A stretch of DNA of 64,000 nt from Glutamicibacter nicotianae (GTDB lineage Bacteria; Actinomycetota; Actinomycetes; Actinomycetales; Micrococcaceae), in contig NZ_BJNE01000001.1 in assembly GCF_006539525.1 (NCBI RefSeq), forward strand, positions 1 to 64,000. Direction: 5' to 3'. The position numbers and the translations under genes are program-made. Positions 24,715-33,829 of the stretch are shown in pieces (positions within the stretch are counted from its first letter, which is position 1; each line of letters opens with the position of its first letter). The notes under the pieces were generated by a model. It had not been told where the DNA came from. It ran no database searches and saw only the letters and a list, made by a program, of their open reading frames with translations.

Positions 24715-25332
24715 CTAGAGCAAACCGTGCTCTGTCGCCTTGTTGATGGCATCTGTGCGGCTGGATGCTTGAAGCTTGTCGAAGATATGCACCAGATGGG
24801 TCTTCACCGTTGCCTCAGACACGAACAGCGCCTTGGCGATCTGCTTGTTTCCGGCACCGGTAGCCAGTTGGGCCAGCACGTCTTTCTCGCGTGCCGTCAG
24901 CTCGATCTTCGGCCGCCGCATGCCCTCGACAACCCGCTGGGCCATCTCCGGGGCCAGCACCATGTGGCCGGCTGCGGCTTGGCGAATGGAATCCACGATG
25001 GTTTGCGCGCTGACATCCTTGAGCAGATAGCCGGCGGCTCCGGCTTCGATGCAGGCCAAGATTTCCGAGTCCTTGTCGAACGTGGTCAGGATCAACACGT
25101 GGGGAGGCTTGGATAGCTTGCGGATGGCTACCGTGGTCTGCGCGCCGTTCATCCCGGCACCGAGGCGCAGATCGCACAGCACGACATCAACCGGGTTGTC
25201 CTTGACGAACGCTAGCGCTTCCTCGCCGCTGGAGGCCTCGCCGATCACTGCGATGTCTCCGAAGTTCTCAAAAAGCGCCCGCAACCCGGTGCGAACGATG
25301 GGATGGTCATCGACTAAGAGGATGCGGATCAC
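24715..25332 (-). CDS. NarL/LuxR-type response regulator
   Basis: A 205-residue regulator with a receiver domain (acidic pair near Asp8-Asp9, phosphoacceptor Asp54 in LCDLRLG, Lys in LLKD) and a C-terminal LuxR helix-turn-helix (LTAREKDVLAQLATGAGNKQIA and VSEATVKTHL). The GTG start at 25332 overlaps the kinase stop (GTGA), so the pair is coupled. The likely target is the MMPL/DUF2871 operon next door on the same strand, or its own operon; this is inferred from position only. Confidence 0.93.
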   Translation of the reverse strand: MIRILLVDDHPIVRTGLRALFENFGDIAVIGEASSGEEALAFVKDNPVDVVLCDLRLGAGMNGAQTTVAIRKLSKPPHVLILTTFDKDSEILACIEAGAAGYLLKDVSAQTIVDSIRQAAAGHMVLAPEMAQRVVEGMRRPKIELTAREKDVLAQLATGAGNKQIAKALFVSEATVKTHLVHIFDKLQASSRTDAINKATEHGLL

Positions 25333-26576
25333 GATTTGTCCTTTGCGACGTTGATCGGAAGATGCGCGCACAGTGCTGTGCCTTCGCCTGGGGAGCTTTC
25401 GATGTCCAGTCCGCCGCCGAGCTCCCGCAGCCGCTGGTTCATGGCTTTCAGGCCGAACCCGCCAGCCTCGGTGCTGGTTTGCGCGGGACCGGAATTCGGC
25501 GTGAACCCAACACCGTCATCCACGATATCCAGGCGGACTTCGTCGCCACTGCTGCTCAAGCTGATAGCAACGATTGAAGCGTGGGCATGGCGAAGGACGT
25601 TAGAGAGCGCCGACTGCGCGGTGCGCAGCAAGGCAATCTGCACGCTGGGCTCCAGGGCGGGCAAACCCGGCTCGATGTCCAGCCGGGTGCCGACGTTCGA
25701 ATCAGCTTCGAAATTCTCCAGTATCCGGTTCAATGCGCCGGCCAGTGCCTGCGAATCCAGTTCAGCGGGTGCGAGCGCGGCGATAATGCGGCGCAAATCG
25801 GTCAGCGCCTGTCCGGAAAGCTCATCAATGCGAACCAGTGCTTTCTCGGCTGCGTCCGGTTCCTTGGAGGCCTCTGCCGCCTTGGCATGCAGGCCGATGG
25901 AGGACAGCTGCTGTGCGACAGTGTCATGGATTTCGCGGGCCAGGCGCGTGCGTTCCGTGGCGATGCCCGCCTCGTGCTGCGACCTCGCAAGTTCCTCTTG
26001 GAGGTCGGCCATTTCATGCTGGGCGCGGACCAGGGAATTCACGAGCGAAGTGCGCACTTGGGCATCGCGTTCCATCTGCAGGTAACCGCGGGAAATGCCC
26101 CAAGCGAACAAGCCGCCGACTAATGGACCGGCTATGGCCGCAATGCTCAGTCGCCCATGGTGCAGATACGGAGCAAGCAGCGTAAAGGCGTAGACGACCA
26201 CCGACCACAAGATTGAGGGTAGGAACGGCAGCTGGTGGCCCAAGAGCAGCCACAGACTGAAGGCGAGCCACATGAATTCGGCCGAAACGAAAAGGCTTGC
26301 TACCCAAATCCCGAGCAGGAGCGCCAGCCACCATGCGCGCACCGCGAAGGCGCCAGCCTTGGAATGGGCAATGAAGCCTGCGCTGTACCAGCCAGCGAAA
26401 AGCACTGAGACGAGGATGGCAGGCAACGCGGCATCCTGAGTTGCTAGCTGTCGCAGCAGCGCAATGGCAAGGAGAATCGCCGTGACCAGATGCTGGCCCC
26501 AACGCAGCACGCTTGGTGAGGCGAAGGCGTGCTGTTGATTCCGGGTTTCCAACCGTTGCGGTTCGGCAGTGCTCAT
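25329..26576 (-). CDS. Sensor histidine kinase, HisKA_3 (NarX/DesK-like)
   Basis: A 415-residue kinase with about five N-terminal hydrophobic segments (residues 30-160) and almost no extracytoplasmic loops, suggesting sensing within the membrane. A coiled coil (about 180-205) leads to the dimerisation motif LAREIHDTVAQQL with His217, and a HATPase_c domain (NVLRHAHAS, DIVDDGVGF, GFGLKAMNQRL). Membrane stress or an antimicrobial exporter substrate is a plausible signal. First gene of a kinase-regulator pair. Confidence 0.92.
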   Translation of the reverse strand: MSTAEPQRLETRNQQHAFASPSVLRWGQHLVTAILLAIALLRQLATQDAALPAILVSVLFAGWYSAGFIAHSKAGAFAVRAWWLALLLGIWVASLFVSAEFMWLAFSLWLLLGHQLPFLPSILWSVVVYAFTLLAPYLHHGRLSIAAIAGPLVGGLFAWGISRGYLQMERDAQVRTSLVNSLVRAQHEMADLQEELARSQHEAGIATERTRLAREIHDTVAQQLSSIGLHAKAAEASKEPDAAEKALVRIDELSGQALTDLRRIIAALAPAELDSQALAGALNRILENFEADSNVGTRLDIEPGLPALEPSVQIALLRTAQSALSNVLRHAHASIVAISLSSSGDEVRLDIVDDGVGFTPNSGPAQTSTEAGGFGLKAMNQRLRELGGGLDIESSPGEGTALCAHLPINVAKDKS

Positions 26577-26607
26577 GGAAGCCAGCCTACTAAAGGCTGC
26601 CCGATGG

Positions 26608-28767
26608 TCATTGCTCGGCCAATATGACCAATTGAGCTGTCGCTCGGGTCATGGCCACGTACCGGCGTACTGCGCCGCGCCGGGTCTGGCCGAAGTTCTC
26701 AGGTTGGCAGACGAGCACCAGATCGAATTCCAGTCCCTTGGCGTGTTCAGGAGTCAGCACGCTGACTCGTTCGGAGGCGGGGAAACCCGGAAGCCCAATC
26801 ACCGCAGCGGTGCCTTCATTATTTTCGGCCAGCCATTGGTCGAGAATCTTCTTGAGGTGTGAAGGATGGGCGTAGCGTACCGGTGCACCGTTTGCTCGCA
26901 GCGATTGCGGCACGTTGGCCTCCGGCATCTCCGGCAGGATCTGCGCTGCTGCGGCTTCCATGATCTGTGCGGTGCTGCGGTAGTTGACCCGCAACCGGGA
27001 GATGGAGATGTCGTGAATGCCAATGCTTGCTAGCCGCTGTTCCCATGACGTGCTGAAACCGTCAACGGCCTGGGCCCTGTCGCCGACAATCGTCAGGCTG
27101 CCCGACGGGCAACGGCGTTGGATCATTGCCCATTGGGCATCGGTCAGGTCTTGGGCTTCATCGACGACGACATGCGAGAAGGGCCCGTCGAAACTTTCCT
27201 TCGCCAACGGGGACTCCAAGCTATGGCTGAGCAGACGCTCCTGGAGATCGTGGTGCATGAGCTGAGATGCCAGGTCTTCCTTGTCATCAGCCGAAGCCAT
27301 CAGATCGTCTATGACGTTCGTCCATCGGTTTCGCTCTGCAAGGATTCGAGACTGCTCGTCACGATGGCTGGTCTCGCTGTCCTGGTCTCCGATCAGATAG
27401 CGGGAATAATCGATCAACGGAATATCTGATGTCGTCCATGCGACTGGACGTGGGGCGGACAGCAACTTCTCGATCTGGTCGTCAGTGAGTTCCGAGCCGC
27501 TGTACCGAAGCAATGCGGGCGTCGAATACAAAGCCTTCAGGAGATTCAGCGGATCCAGGATGGGCCAGTATTCATTGAGCAGCGCTCCGAGTGCAGAACT
27601 TCGTGCCGCGTCGGCGCGAAGTTGCGGTTCAGGGGCATTGCTGCCTGCTAGCTGGGGGAGCAGCAGGTCAACCAGAGCTTCGCGCAATTGGATGCGCGCT
27701 TCGTTGTGCGGAGTCTCGGAGTCGATCATGCCCACCGCGTCGCGCCATAGTTGCGCAGTGGCCGTGGCTTGGAATTCACCGATATCGAGCACCACCTCGG
27801 TGGCGGGCGGCTCTTCAAAGACCTCGACTGCTTTCTTCAGCGCACTCAGCATGGCGGCACTGGATTTAATGCGCTGGACTTCGGGATCTTGTTCGGCAGG
27901 GAGATCTTGCCCTATCGAAACTATGTTCGAAAGAGTGGCAATGAGAACATCATCCTCTCCCAAATTCGGCAGGATATCAGAGACATAAGAGGAGTAGGCT
28001 TCATGCGGACTCACGACCAGCACCTTGCCTCCTTGGCTGCGCAGGCGCTGATCCGCGTAGAGCAAGTACGCGGCGCGGTGCAGGGCGACGACCGTCTTGC
28101 CGGTGCCTGGCCCGCCGTCAACCACCAGTGCGCCGCGCGAGCTGCTGCGGATGATCGCGTCCTGATCGGACTGGATCGTCGAGAGGACGTCCTGCATTTT
28201 CGGTGAGCGCTTGCTGCCAAGCGACGCGAGAAACGATGAGTGGTCATCCAGGCGGGTATGGGATTGCAGCTGGGAGGAATCGAATACTTCGTCCCAGTAG
28301 TCGGAAATGCGCTGGCGGAGCCAGCGGTAGCGGCGACGCATCGACAGCCCGTAGCTCTCTTCATGCGTGGCAGCGAAGAATGGTTCGGCCGCCGGGGTGC
28401 GCCAGTCCACCATCAGCTGCTTGCCTTGGGCATCGCTCAAGCCGGCTCGTCCGATGTAGAGGCGCTCGCCGGTCTGGGCGAATTGCATGTACCCCAAGCA
28501 GGCGTATGGTCCCACGAGGTCCAGCTGGCGCAGCCGCTGAGCCAGTTCGTTCAGCTCGACATCGCGCTGCAGGGATTGCTGGAGGGTGCCGGCCCGGTCC
28601 TTGCCGCGTGCAGCGATGCGCTCAACCGCTTCGGAGCGGAGCTGCTTGATGCGCGCGGCGATCTCTTCCAGCCGTTGCTGGTCCTGCGCGATGTCTTTCG
28701 CGAGTTCGGGTGTGGCATGTTCGTGGATGGAATCGAAGTAGCTGGTGTTAGAAGTTGCAGCAGGCAC
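26608..28767 (-). CDS. helR: HelD/HelR-like RNA polymerase recycling helicase-type ATPase
   Basis: A UvrD-like superfamily 1 ATPase of 719 residues: an N-terminal coiled-coil region, the LYIGRAGLSD and DWRTPAAEPF segments of the HelD family, Walker A GGPGTGKT (218-225), VVVDEAQDLTDAQW, and C-terminal YVAMTRAT. HelD/HelR proteins insert into RNA polymerase and eject it from DNA; actinobacterial HelR also displaces rifamycins. The GTG at 28767 is chosen because AGGGAG (28773-28778) precedes it and the ATG at 28821 lies ahead of the predicted transcript start. The promoter holds an RAE-like repeat, which fits a rifamycin-responsive role. Confidence 0.85.
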   Translation of the reverse strand: MPAATSNTSYFDSIHEHATPELAKDIAQDQQRLEEIAARIKQLRSEAVERIAARGKDRAGTLQQSLQRDVELNELAQRLRQLDLVGPYACLGYMQFAQTGERLYIGRAGLSDAQGKQLMVDWRTPAAEPFFAATHEESYGLSMRRRYRWLRQRISDYWDEVFDSSQLQSHTRLDDHSSFLASLGSKRSPKMQDVLSTIQSDQDAIIRSSSRGALVVDGGPGTGKTVVALHRAAYLLYADQRLRSQGGKVLVVSPHEAYSSYVSDILPNLGEDDVLIATLSNIVSIGQDLPAEQDPEVQRIKSSAAMLSALKKAVEVFEEPPATEVVLDIGEFQATATAQLWRDAVGMIDSETPHNEARIQLREALVDLLLPQLAGSNAPEPQLRADAARSSALGALLNEYWPILDPLNLLKALYSTPALLRYSGSELTDDQIEKLLSAPRPVAWTTSDIPLIDYSRYLIGDQDSETSHRDEQSRILAERNRWTNVIDDLMASADDKEDLASQLMHHDLQERLLSHSLESPLAKESFDGPFSHVVVDEAQDLTDAQWAMIQRRCPSGSLTIVGDRAQAVDGFSTSWEQRLASIGIHDISISRLRVNYRSTAQIMEAAAAQILPEMPEANVPQSLRANGAPVRYAHPSHLKKILDQWLAENNEGTAAVIGLPGFPASERVSVLTPEHAKGLEFDLVLVCQPENFGQTRRGAVRRYVAMTRATAQLVILAEQ

Positions 28768-28825
28768 GCAGGCTCCCTGATCTGGATGGTTCTCGTGGGG
28801 AAGGTATCGATTATGGGCCATGGGT

Positions 28826-28846
28826 GGGGCCTTGTGGCAAGGCCCC
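28826..28846 (-). promoter_or_regulatory. Rifamycin-associated-element-like inverted repeat in the helR-like promoter
   Basis: Perfect 9-bp arms GGGGCCTTG and CAAGGCCCC around TGG. It resembles the RAE inverted repeat described upstream of actinobacterial rifamycin-resistance genes (recalled, not checked). On the minus strand TTGCCA (28840-28835) inside it could be the -35 box and CATAAT (28815-28810) the -10, 19 nt apart, so the element would sit over the core promoter. Confidence 0.7.
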
Positions 28847-29000
28847 CTCAACGCGCTATCCTGAAAATGCAGGCAACGGAGATTTCCCTGCATCAGCCCC
28901 TTTCCTCGGTGCTTGGGCCACAAGGCTGTGAGCCTGAACTCATTGCCATCTTGGGTGATCTGGGAATTTTCACCACGCGCATCACGCGGTACGATATAAG

Positions 29001-29216
29001 GACTGCGACTTCGATCCGGCTATCACCGGTGAGTCTTCGGAAGAACCGCGAACCTCGGGTTTGCCCAGTAGAACCGAACGGGACCAGCCCGTCACAGCTG
29101 ATGATAAGTGGTTCTCCGCGATTCAGGCGGGGGATAAGCGGGGTGGTACCGCGGCATTATCGCCGTCCTCGTAGGCAAGGATTTATCGACCCTACGCTTG
29201 AAGGACGGCCCATTCG
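29001..29216 (+). ncRNA. T-box riboswitch of ileS (ultrashort stem I, translational type)
   Basis: The leader holds CCGG-CT-ATC-A-CCGG with isoleucine specifier ATC at 29022-29024, the following GAG-CTTCGGAAGAACC segment typical of actinobacterial ileS leaders, and the T-box core GGTGGTACCGCGG at 29142-29153. A stem pairing GCCGTCCT (from 29162) with AGGACGGC (29202-29209) buries the GAAGGA ribosome site, so uncharged tRNA-Ile should open translation rather than transcription. A TACGAT at 28990-28995 is a likely -10 box. Confidence 0.9.
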
Positions 29217-32200
29217 ATGAGCTTCTACCCGAAGGTCACTACAGACCCAACCGGTTCGACCCCGGCTTCACCGCGATTCCCAGAACTTGAGAAGCGCGTC
29301 CTCGAATACTGGAAGAACGACAACACGTTCCAGGCCTCCATCGACCAGCGCGAAGGCGAAGAGTTCGTCTTCTACGATGGCCCTCCCTTCGCCAACGGCC
29401 TGCCGCACTACGGCCACCTGCTCACCGGCTATGTCAAGGATCTCGTCGCCCGCTACCAGACCCAGCGCGGCAAGCGCGTCGAGCGCCGCTTCGGCTGGGA
29501 CACCCACGGCCTGCCAGCCGAGCTGGAAGCCATGAAGCAGCTGGGCATGACCGACAAGAAGCAGATCGAAGCCATGGGCATCGACAAGTTCAACGACGCC
29601 TGCCGCACCTCGGTGATGAAGTACGCCGACGAGTGGAAAGAGTACGTGAACCGCCAGGCCCGCTGGGTCGACTTCGAAAACGACTACAAGACCCTGAACG
29701 TCGAGTTCATGGAATCGGTCATCTGGGCTTTCAAGCAGCTGTCCGACAAGGGCCTGACCTACCAGGGCTTCCGCGTGCTCCCGTATTGCTGGAAGGACGA
29801 GACGCCGCTGTCCAACCACGAGCTGCGCATGGACGACGACGTCTACAAGAACCGCCAGGACCAGACCGTTACCGTCGGCTTCACCATCCTTGCCGGTGAG
29901 ACCGAAGCATCCAAGGCCCTGGCCGGCGTGCAGGCCCTGGCCTGGACCACCACCCCGTGGACCCTGCCGACCAACGAGGCGCTGGCCGTGCACCCGGACA
30001 TCGAGTACGTCGTTCTCCCAGCCGGCGAAGCTGGCGTGAAGGCCTCTGCCGCCGCCGGCCCATTCCTGCTGGCCCGCGACCTGCTCGGCTCCTACGCCAA
30101 GGACCTGGGCTACAAGGACGCCAAGGAAGCCGCCGCCGCGGTCACCGCCAGCTACACCGGCGCCGACCTGGCCGGCGTGCGCTACGCCCCGCTGTGGGAC
30201 ACCTACACCGACACCGAGAAGTACGGCACCGAAAACGCCTGGCAGATTCTCACCGCCGACTATGTCACCGTGGCCGACGGCACCGGCATCGTGCACCAGG
30301 CTCCGGCCTACGGCGAGGATGACCAGAAGGTCTGCGAAGAGCACGGCATCCCGGTGATCCTCTCGGTGGACGAGGGCGCCAAGTTCCTGCCGGTCTTCGC
30401 CGGCGGCCCGCTGGCCGACATCGTCGGCGTGCAGGTCTTCGATGCGAACAAGACCATCACCAATGTGCTCAAGGACGAGGCCAAGCTGGTCAAGCAGGCT
30501 TCCTACGAGCACTCCTACCCGCATTGCTGGCGCTGCCGCACCCCGCTGATCTACCGCGCGATCTCCTCGTGGTACGTCGAGGTCTCCAAGTTCAAGGACC
30601 GCATGGTCGAGCTGAACGAGCAGATCAACTGGATCCCGGGCAACGTGAAGCACGGCCAGTTCGGCAAGTGGCTGGAAAACGCCCGCGACTGGTCGATCTC
30701 GCGCAACCGCTACTGGGGTTCGCCGATCCCGGTCTGGGAATGCTCGGGCGCCGAGTGCACCCACCGCGAGGTCTTCGGGTCGCTGGCCGAGCTGAAGGAC
30801 TTCTTCGGCCGCCTGCCGGTGAACCACGAAGGCCAGCCGGATCTGCATCGCCCGTTCATCGACGAGCTGACCCGCGCCCACGAGGGCTGCGCCGAAGGCG
30901 GCACGCTGACCCGCGTGGAAGACGTGCTCGACGTCTGGTTCGACTCCGGCTCGATGCCCTACGCCCAGGTGCACTACCCGTTCGACAACCAGGAATGGTT
31001 CGATTCCGGCCACCACCCGGCGGACTTCATCGTCGAGTACATCGGCCAGACCCGTGGCTGGTTCTACACCATGCACGTGCTGTCCACCGCGCTGTTCGAC
31101 CGCCCGGCCTACACCAACGTGATCTCCCACGGCATCGTGCTCGGCTCGGACGGGCAGAAGATGTCCAAGTCTCTGCGCAACTACCCGGATGTCACCGAGG
31201 TCCTGGACCGCGACGGCTCGGATGCGATGCGCTGGTTCCTGATGGCATCGCCGATCCTGCGCGGCGGCAACCTGGTGGTCACCGAGCAGGGCATCCGCGA
31301 TGGCGTGCGCCAGGTGCTGCTGCCGCTGTGGAATGTCTGGCACTTCTTCAACCTGTACACCAACTCCGCCAACAACGGGGCAGGCTACGAGGCCAAGCGC
31401 TCGATGGACTCCACCGACCCGCTGGACCAGTACATGCTGGCTGCCACCGGCCAGCTGGTGCGAGAGGTCACCGAGGCGCTGGATTCCTACGAGGTATCCG
31501 ATGCCACCGAGGCGGTGCGCCACTACATGGACACGCTGACCAACTGGTACGTGCGCCGCTCGCGCCAGCGCTTCTTCGACGAGGACACCCAGGCCTTCGA
31601 CACCCTGTACACCGCGCTGGAAACCCTGGTGAAGGTCACCGCTTCGCTGCTGCCATTGGCCAGCGAAGAGATCTTCCGCGGGCTGACCGGCAAGCGCTCG
31701 GTGCACCTGGAAGACTGGCCGGATGCCGAGCAGTTCCCGGCCGACGCCGCGTTGCTGGAAACCATGGAAACCACCCGCAAGATCTGCTCGGTGGGCTCCT
31801 CGCTGCGCAAGGCCAAGAACCTGCGCGTGCGCCTGCCGCTGGCCGAGCTGAAGGTTGTGCTGACCGATGCCGCCCGCCTGGAGGGCACCTACGCATCGAT
31901 CATCAAGGACGAGCTGAACCTGAAGGCAGTGACCCTGATCGACGCCGAGGGAGTGGACGCTGCCAGCTACGGCATCAGCCAGCAGCTGGTGGTCAACGCC
32001 CGTGCCGCCGGCCCGCGCCTGGGCAAGAACGTGCAGCAGGCGATCAAGGGCGCCAAGTCCGGTGACTGGTCCGTCGCCAACGGTGTTGTCACCGCCGGCG
32101 GCCTGGAACTGGCCGAGGGCGAATACACCCTGGACACCGTGGTGGATGCGGCCGGCGAGATCGCCGCGGCGGTCATCGATGGCGGCTTCCTGGTGCTGGA

Positions 32201-32477
32201 TACCGAGGTCACCGAGGCGCTGGCCGCCGAGGGCACCGCCCGCGACATGATCCGCTCCATCCAGTCCGCCCGCAAGGACGCGGACCTGCAGGTTTCGGAC
32301 CGCATCCGCACCGTGATCACCGCCAGCGCGGCCACCATCGCGGCGCTGGAAGCCAACCGCGAGCTGGTGGCCGGCGAAACCCTGAGCGCGCAGCTGGAGC
32401 TCGTCGCCGACGATTCGGCCCAGGGCGAGCAGGTTGCCGTGGCCAAGCTGGATTCCGGCAAAGTCGAGGCCAACTAG
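29217..32477 (+). CDS. ileS: Isoleucyl-tRNA synthetase, eukaryote-like type 2
   Basis: A class I synthetase of 1086 residues. The HIGH motif is HYGH at 64-67 inside PFANGLPHYGH, and KMSKS is at 648-652 (DGQKMSKSLRN). GLPHYGH and GWDTHGLPAE mark the eukaryote-like type 2 enzyme that is common in Actinobacteria and, in other bacteria, linked to mupirocin tolerance. Editing domain motifs (AWTTTPWTLPTN) are present. Expression is controlled by the T-box. The stop codon overlaps the folC GTG start by one base. Confidence 0.97.
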   Translation: MSFYPKVTTDPTGSTPASPRFPELEKRVLEYWKNDNTFQASIDQREGEEFVFYDGPPFANGLPHYGHLLTGYVKDLVARYQTQRGKRVERRFGWDTHGLPAELEAMKQLGMTDKKQIEAMGIDKFNDACRTSVMKYADEWKEYVNRQARWVDFENDYKTLNVEFMESVIWAFKQLSDKGLTYQGFRVLPYCWKDETPLSNHELRMDDDVYKNRQDQTVTVGFTILAGETEASKALAGVQALAWTTTPWTLPTNEALAVHPDIEYVVLPAGEAGVKASAAAGPFLLARDLLGSYAKDLGYKDAKEAAAAVTASYTGADLAGVRYAPLWDTYTDTEKYGTENAWQILTADYVTVADGTGIVHQAPAYGEDDQKVCEEHGIPVILSVDEGAKFLPVFAGGPLADIVGVQVFDANKTITNVLKDEAKLVKQASYEHSYPHCWRCRTPLIYRAISSWYVEVSKFKDRMVELNEQINWIPGNVKHGQFGKWLENARDWSISRNRYWGSPIPVWECSGAECTHREVFGSLAELKDFFGRLPVNHEGQPDLHRPFIDELTRAHEGCAEGGTLTRVEDVLDVWFDSGSMPYAQVHYPFDNQEWFDSGHHPADFIVEYIGQTRGWFYTMHVLSTALFDRPAYTNVISHGIVLGSDGQKMSKSLRNYPDVTEVLDRDGSDAMRWFLMASPILRGGNLVVTEQGIRDGVRQVLLPLWNVWHFFNLYTNSANNGAGYEAKRSMDSTDPLDQYMLAATGQLVREVTEALDSYEVSDATEAVRHYMDTLTNWYVRRSRQRFFDEDTQAFDTLYTALETLVKVTASLLPLASEEIFRGLTGKRSVHLEDWPDAEQFPADAALLETMETTRKICSVGSSLRKAKNLRVRLPLAELKVVLTDAARLEGTYASIIKDELNLKAVTLIDAEGVDAASYGISQQLVVNARAAGPRLGKNVQQAIKGAKSGDWSVANGVVTAGGLELAEGEYTLDTVVDAAGEIAAAVIDGGFLVLDTEVTEALAAEGTARDMIRSIQSARKDADLQVSDRIRTVITASAATIAALEANRELVAGETLSAQLELVADDSAQGEQVAVAKLDSGKVEAN

Positions 32478-33829
32478 TGAGCGAACTGGACCGCGTCTAC
32501 GCGCAACTGCTGTCCCGGGCCCCGGAGAACAAGATGGAGCCGCGCATGGCTCCAATGTTCCGGGCCGTGGAGATCCTCGGCGAGCCCAACAAGGCCTGCC
32601 CGGTCATCCACATCACCGGCACCAACGGCAAGACCTCGACCGCACGCATGATCGAATCGCTGCTGATGGCGCACGATCTGCGCACCGGCCGCTACTCCTC
32701 GCCGCACCTGATTTCGGTCACCGAGCGCATCGCCATTGACGGTGCGCCGGTGGAGGACGAGACCTTCGTGCGCGTATGGGATGAGATCAGCCCGTTCCTT
32801 GAGATCGTGGACGCCGAGCTCGTCGAGCGCGGAGAAAACAAGCTGACCTACTTCGAGGCTGTCACCATCCTCGCCTTCGCGGTCTTCGCCGAGGTCCCGG
32901 TGGATGTGGTGGTGCTCGAAGTGGGCCTGGGCGGCATCACCGATGCCACCAACGTGGCCGATGCCGATGTCTCGGTGATCACCCCGATCTCGCTGGACCA
33001 CACCGACCTGCTCGGGGACACCCCGGGGGAGATCGCCGAGGAGAAGGTCGGCATCCTCAAGCCCGGAGGCTACCTGGTCTCCTCGGTGCAGCCGGTGGAC
33101 GCGGCCGACGTGCTGCTGGCCCGTGCCCGCGAGCTCGACGTGCCGGCGGCCTTCGACACCCTGGACTTCAAGCTCATCGAACGCCAGCATGGCGTGGGCG
33201 GGCAGCTGCTGTCCATCCAGGGCCAGGCCGCCCGCTACGACGAGATCTTCCTGCCGCTGTTCGGCGCCCACCAGGCGCAGAACGCCACCGTGGCCTTGGC
33301 CGCGGTGGAGGCATTCCTCGGCGGCGGACAGCGCGAGCTGAACGCCGACCTGGTCCGCGACGGCTTCGCCGCGGCGACGAGCCCGGGCCGACTGGAACTG
33401 CTGCGTGCGGCCCCGAGCATCCTGGTGGATGCCGGGCACAACCCGGACGGCATCCGCGTCACTGCGGAAGCGATCAAGGAATCCTTCGGCTTCACGCGTC
33501 TGGTCCTGATGGTCGGCATCCTGCAGGAGAAGGACGCCGAGGCGATGCTCTACACCCTGCGCGAGGAATACGGGGACATGGTCGAGGACATCTGCATCAC
33601 CCAGTCCTCCTCGCCGCGAGCCATTCCCGCCGGCGAGCTGTCCACCCTGGCCATCGATGCCGGCTGGCCGGAAGCTGACATCCACGTCACCGAAAACCTG
33701 GAAGACGCCATCGAGTGGTCCGTTGGCCGCGCGGAGGCAGGCAACGACCTGTCCGGCGGAGTGCTGGTCACCGGTTCGATTACACTGGTGGGCGAGATTT
33801 CACTATTGCTCAAGGGAGGCAAGCCCTAA
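32477..33829 (+). CDS. folC: Bifunctional folylpolyglutamate synthase/dihydrofolate synthase
   Basis: A Mur-ligase-family enzyme of 450 residues that adds glutamate to dihydropteroate and folates. The P-loop HITGTNGKTST (near residue 46), the SSPHL-S-TERI loop, VVLEVGLGG and SLDHTDLLGDT segments are characteristic. The GTG start shares one base with the ileS stop. The 3' end overlaps the DUF4233 gene by one base, giving the common actinobacterial folC-DUF4233-ndk arrangement. Confidence 0.95.
   Translation: MSELDRVYAQLLSRAPENKMEPRMAPMFRAVEILGEPNKACPVIHITGTNGKTSTARMIESLLMAHDLRTGRYSSPHLISVTERIAIDGAPVEDETFVRVWDEISPFLEIVDAELVERGENKLTYFEAVTILAFAVFAEVPVDVVVLEVGLGGITDATNVADADVSVITPISLDHTDLLGDTPGEIAEEKVGILKPGGYLVSSVQPVDAADVLLARARELDVPAAFDTLDFKLIERQHGVGGQLLSIQGQAARYDEIFLPLFGAHQAQNATVALAAVEAFLGGGQRELNADLVRDGFAAATSPGRLELLRAAPSILVDAGHNPDGIRVTAEAIKESFGFTRLVLMVGILQEKDAEAMLYTLREEYGDMVEDICITQSSSPRAIPAGELSTLAIDAGWPEADIHVTENLEDAIEWSVGRAEAGNDLSGGVLVTGSITLVGEISLLLKGGKP

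Noticed and set aside
28768-28821. ATG 28821 as start of the HelR-like protein
   Set aside because: It lies only 4 bp from the inverted repeat and upstream of the predicted transcript start, with no ribosome site; GTG 28767 has AGGGAG.
29268-32555. 1095-codon minus-strand open frame antisense to ileS
   Set aside because: Composition is a mirror of ileS (runs of Gly, Val, His, Gln), no ribosome site and no motifs; ileS is certain.
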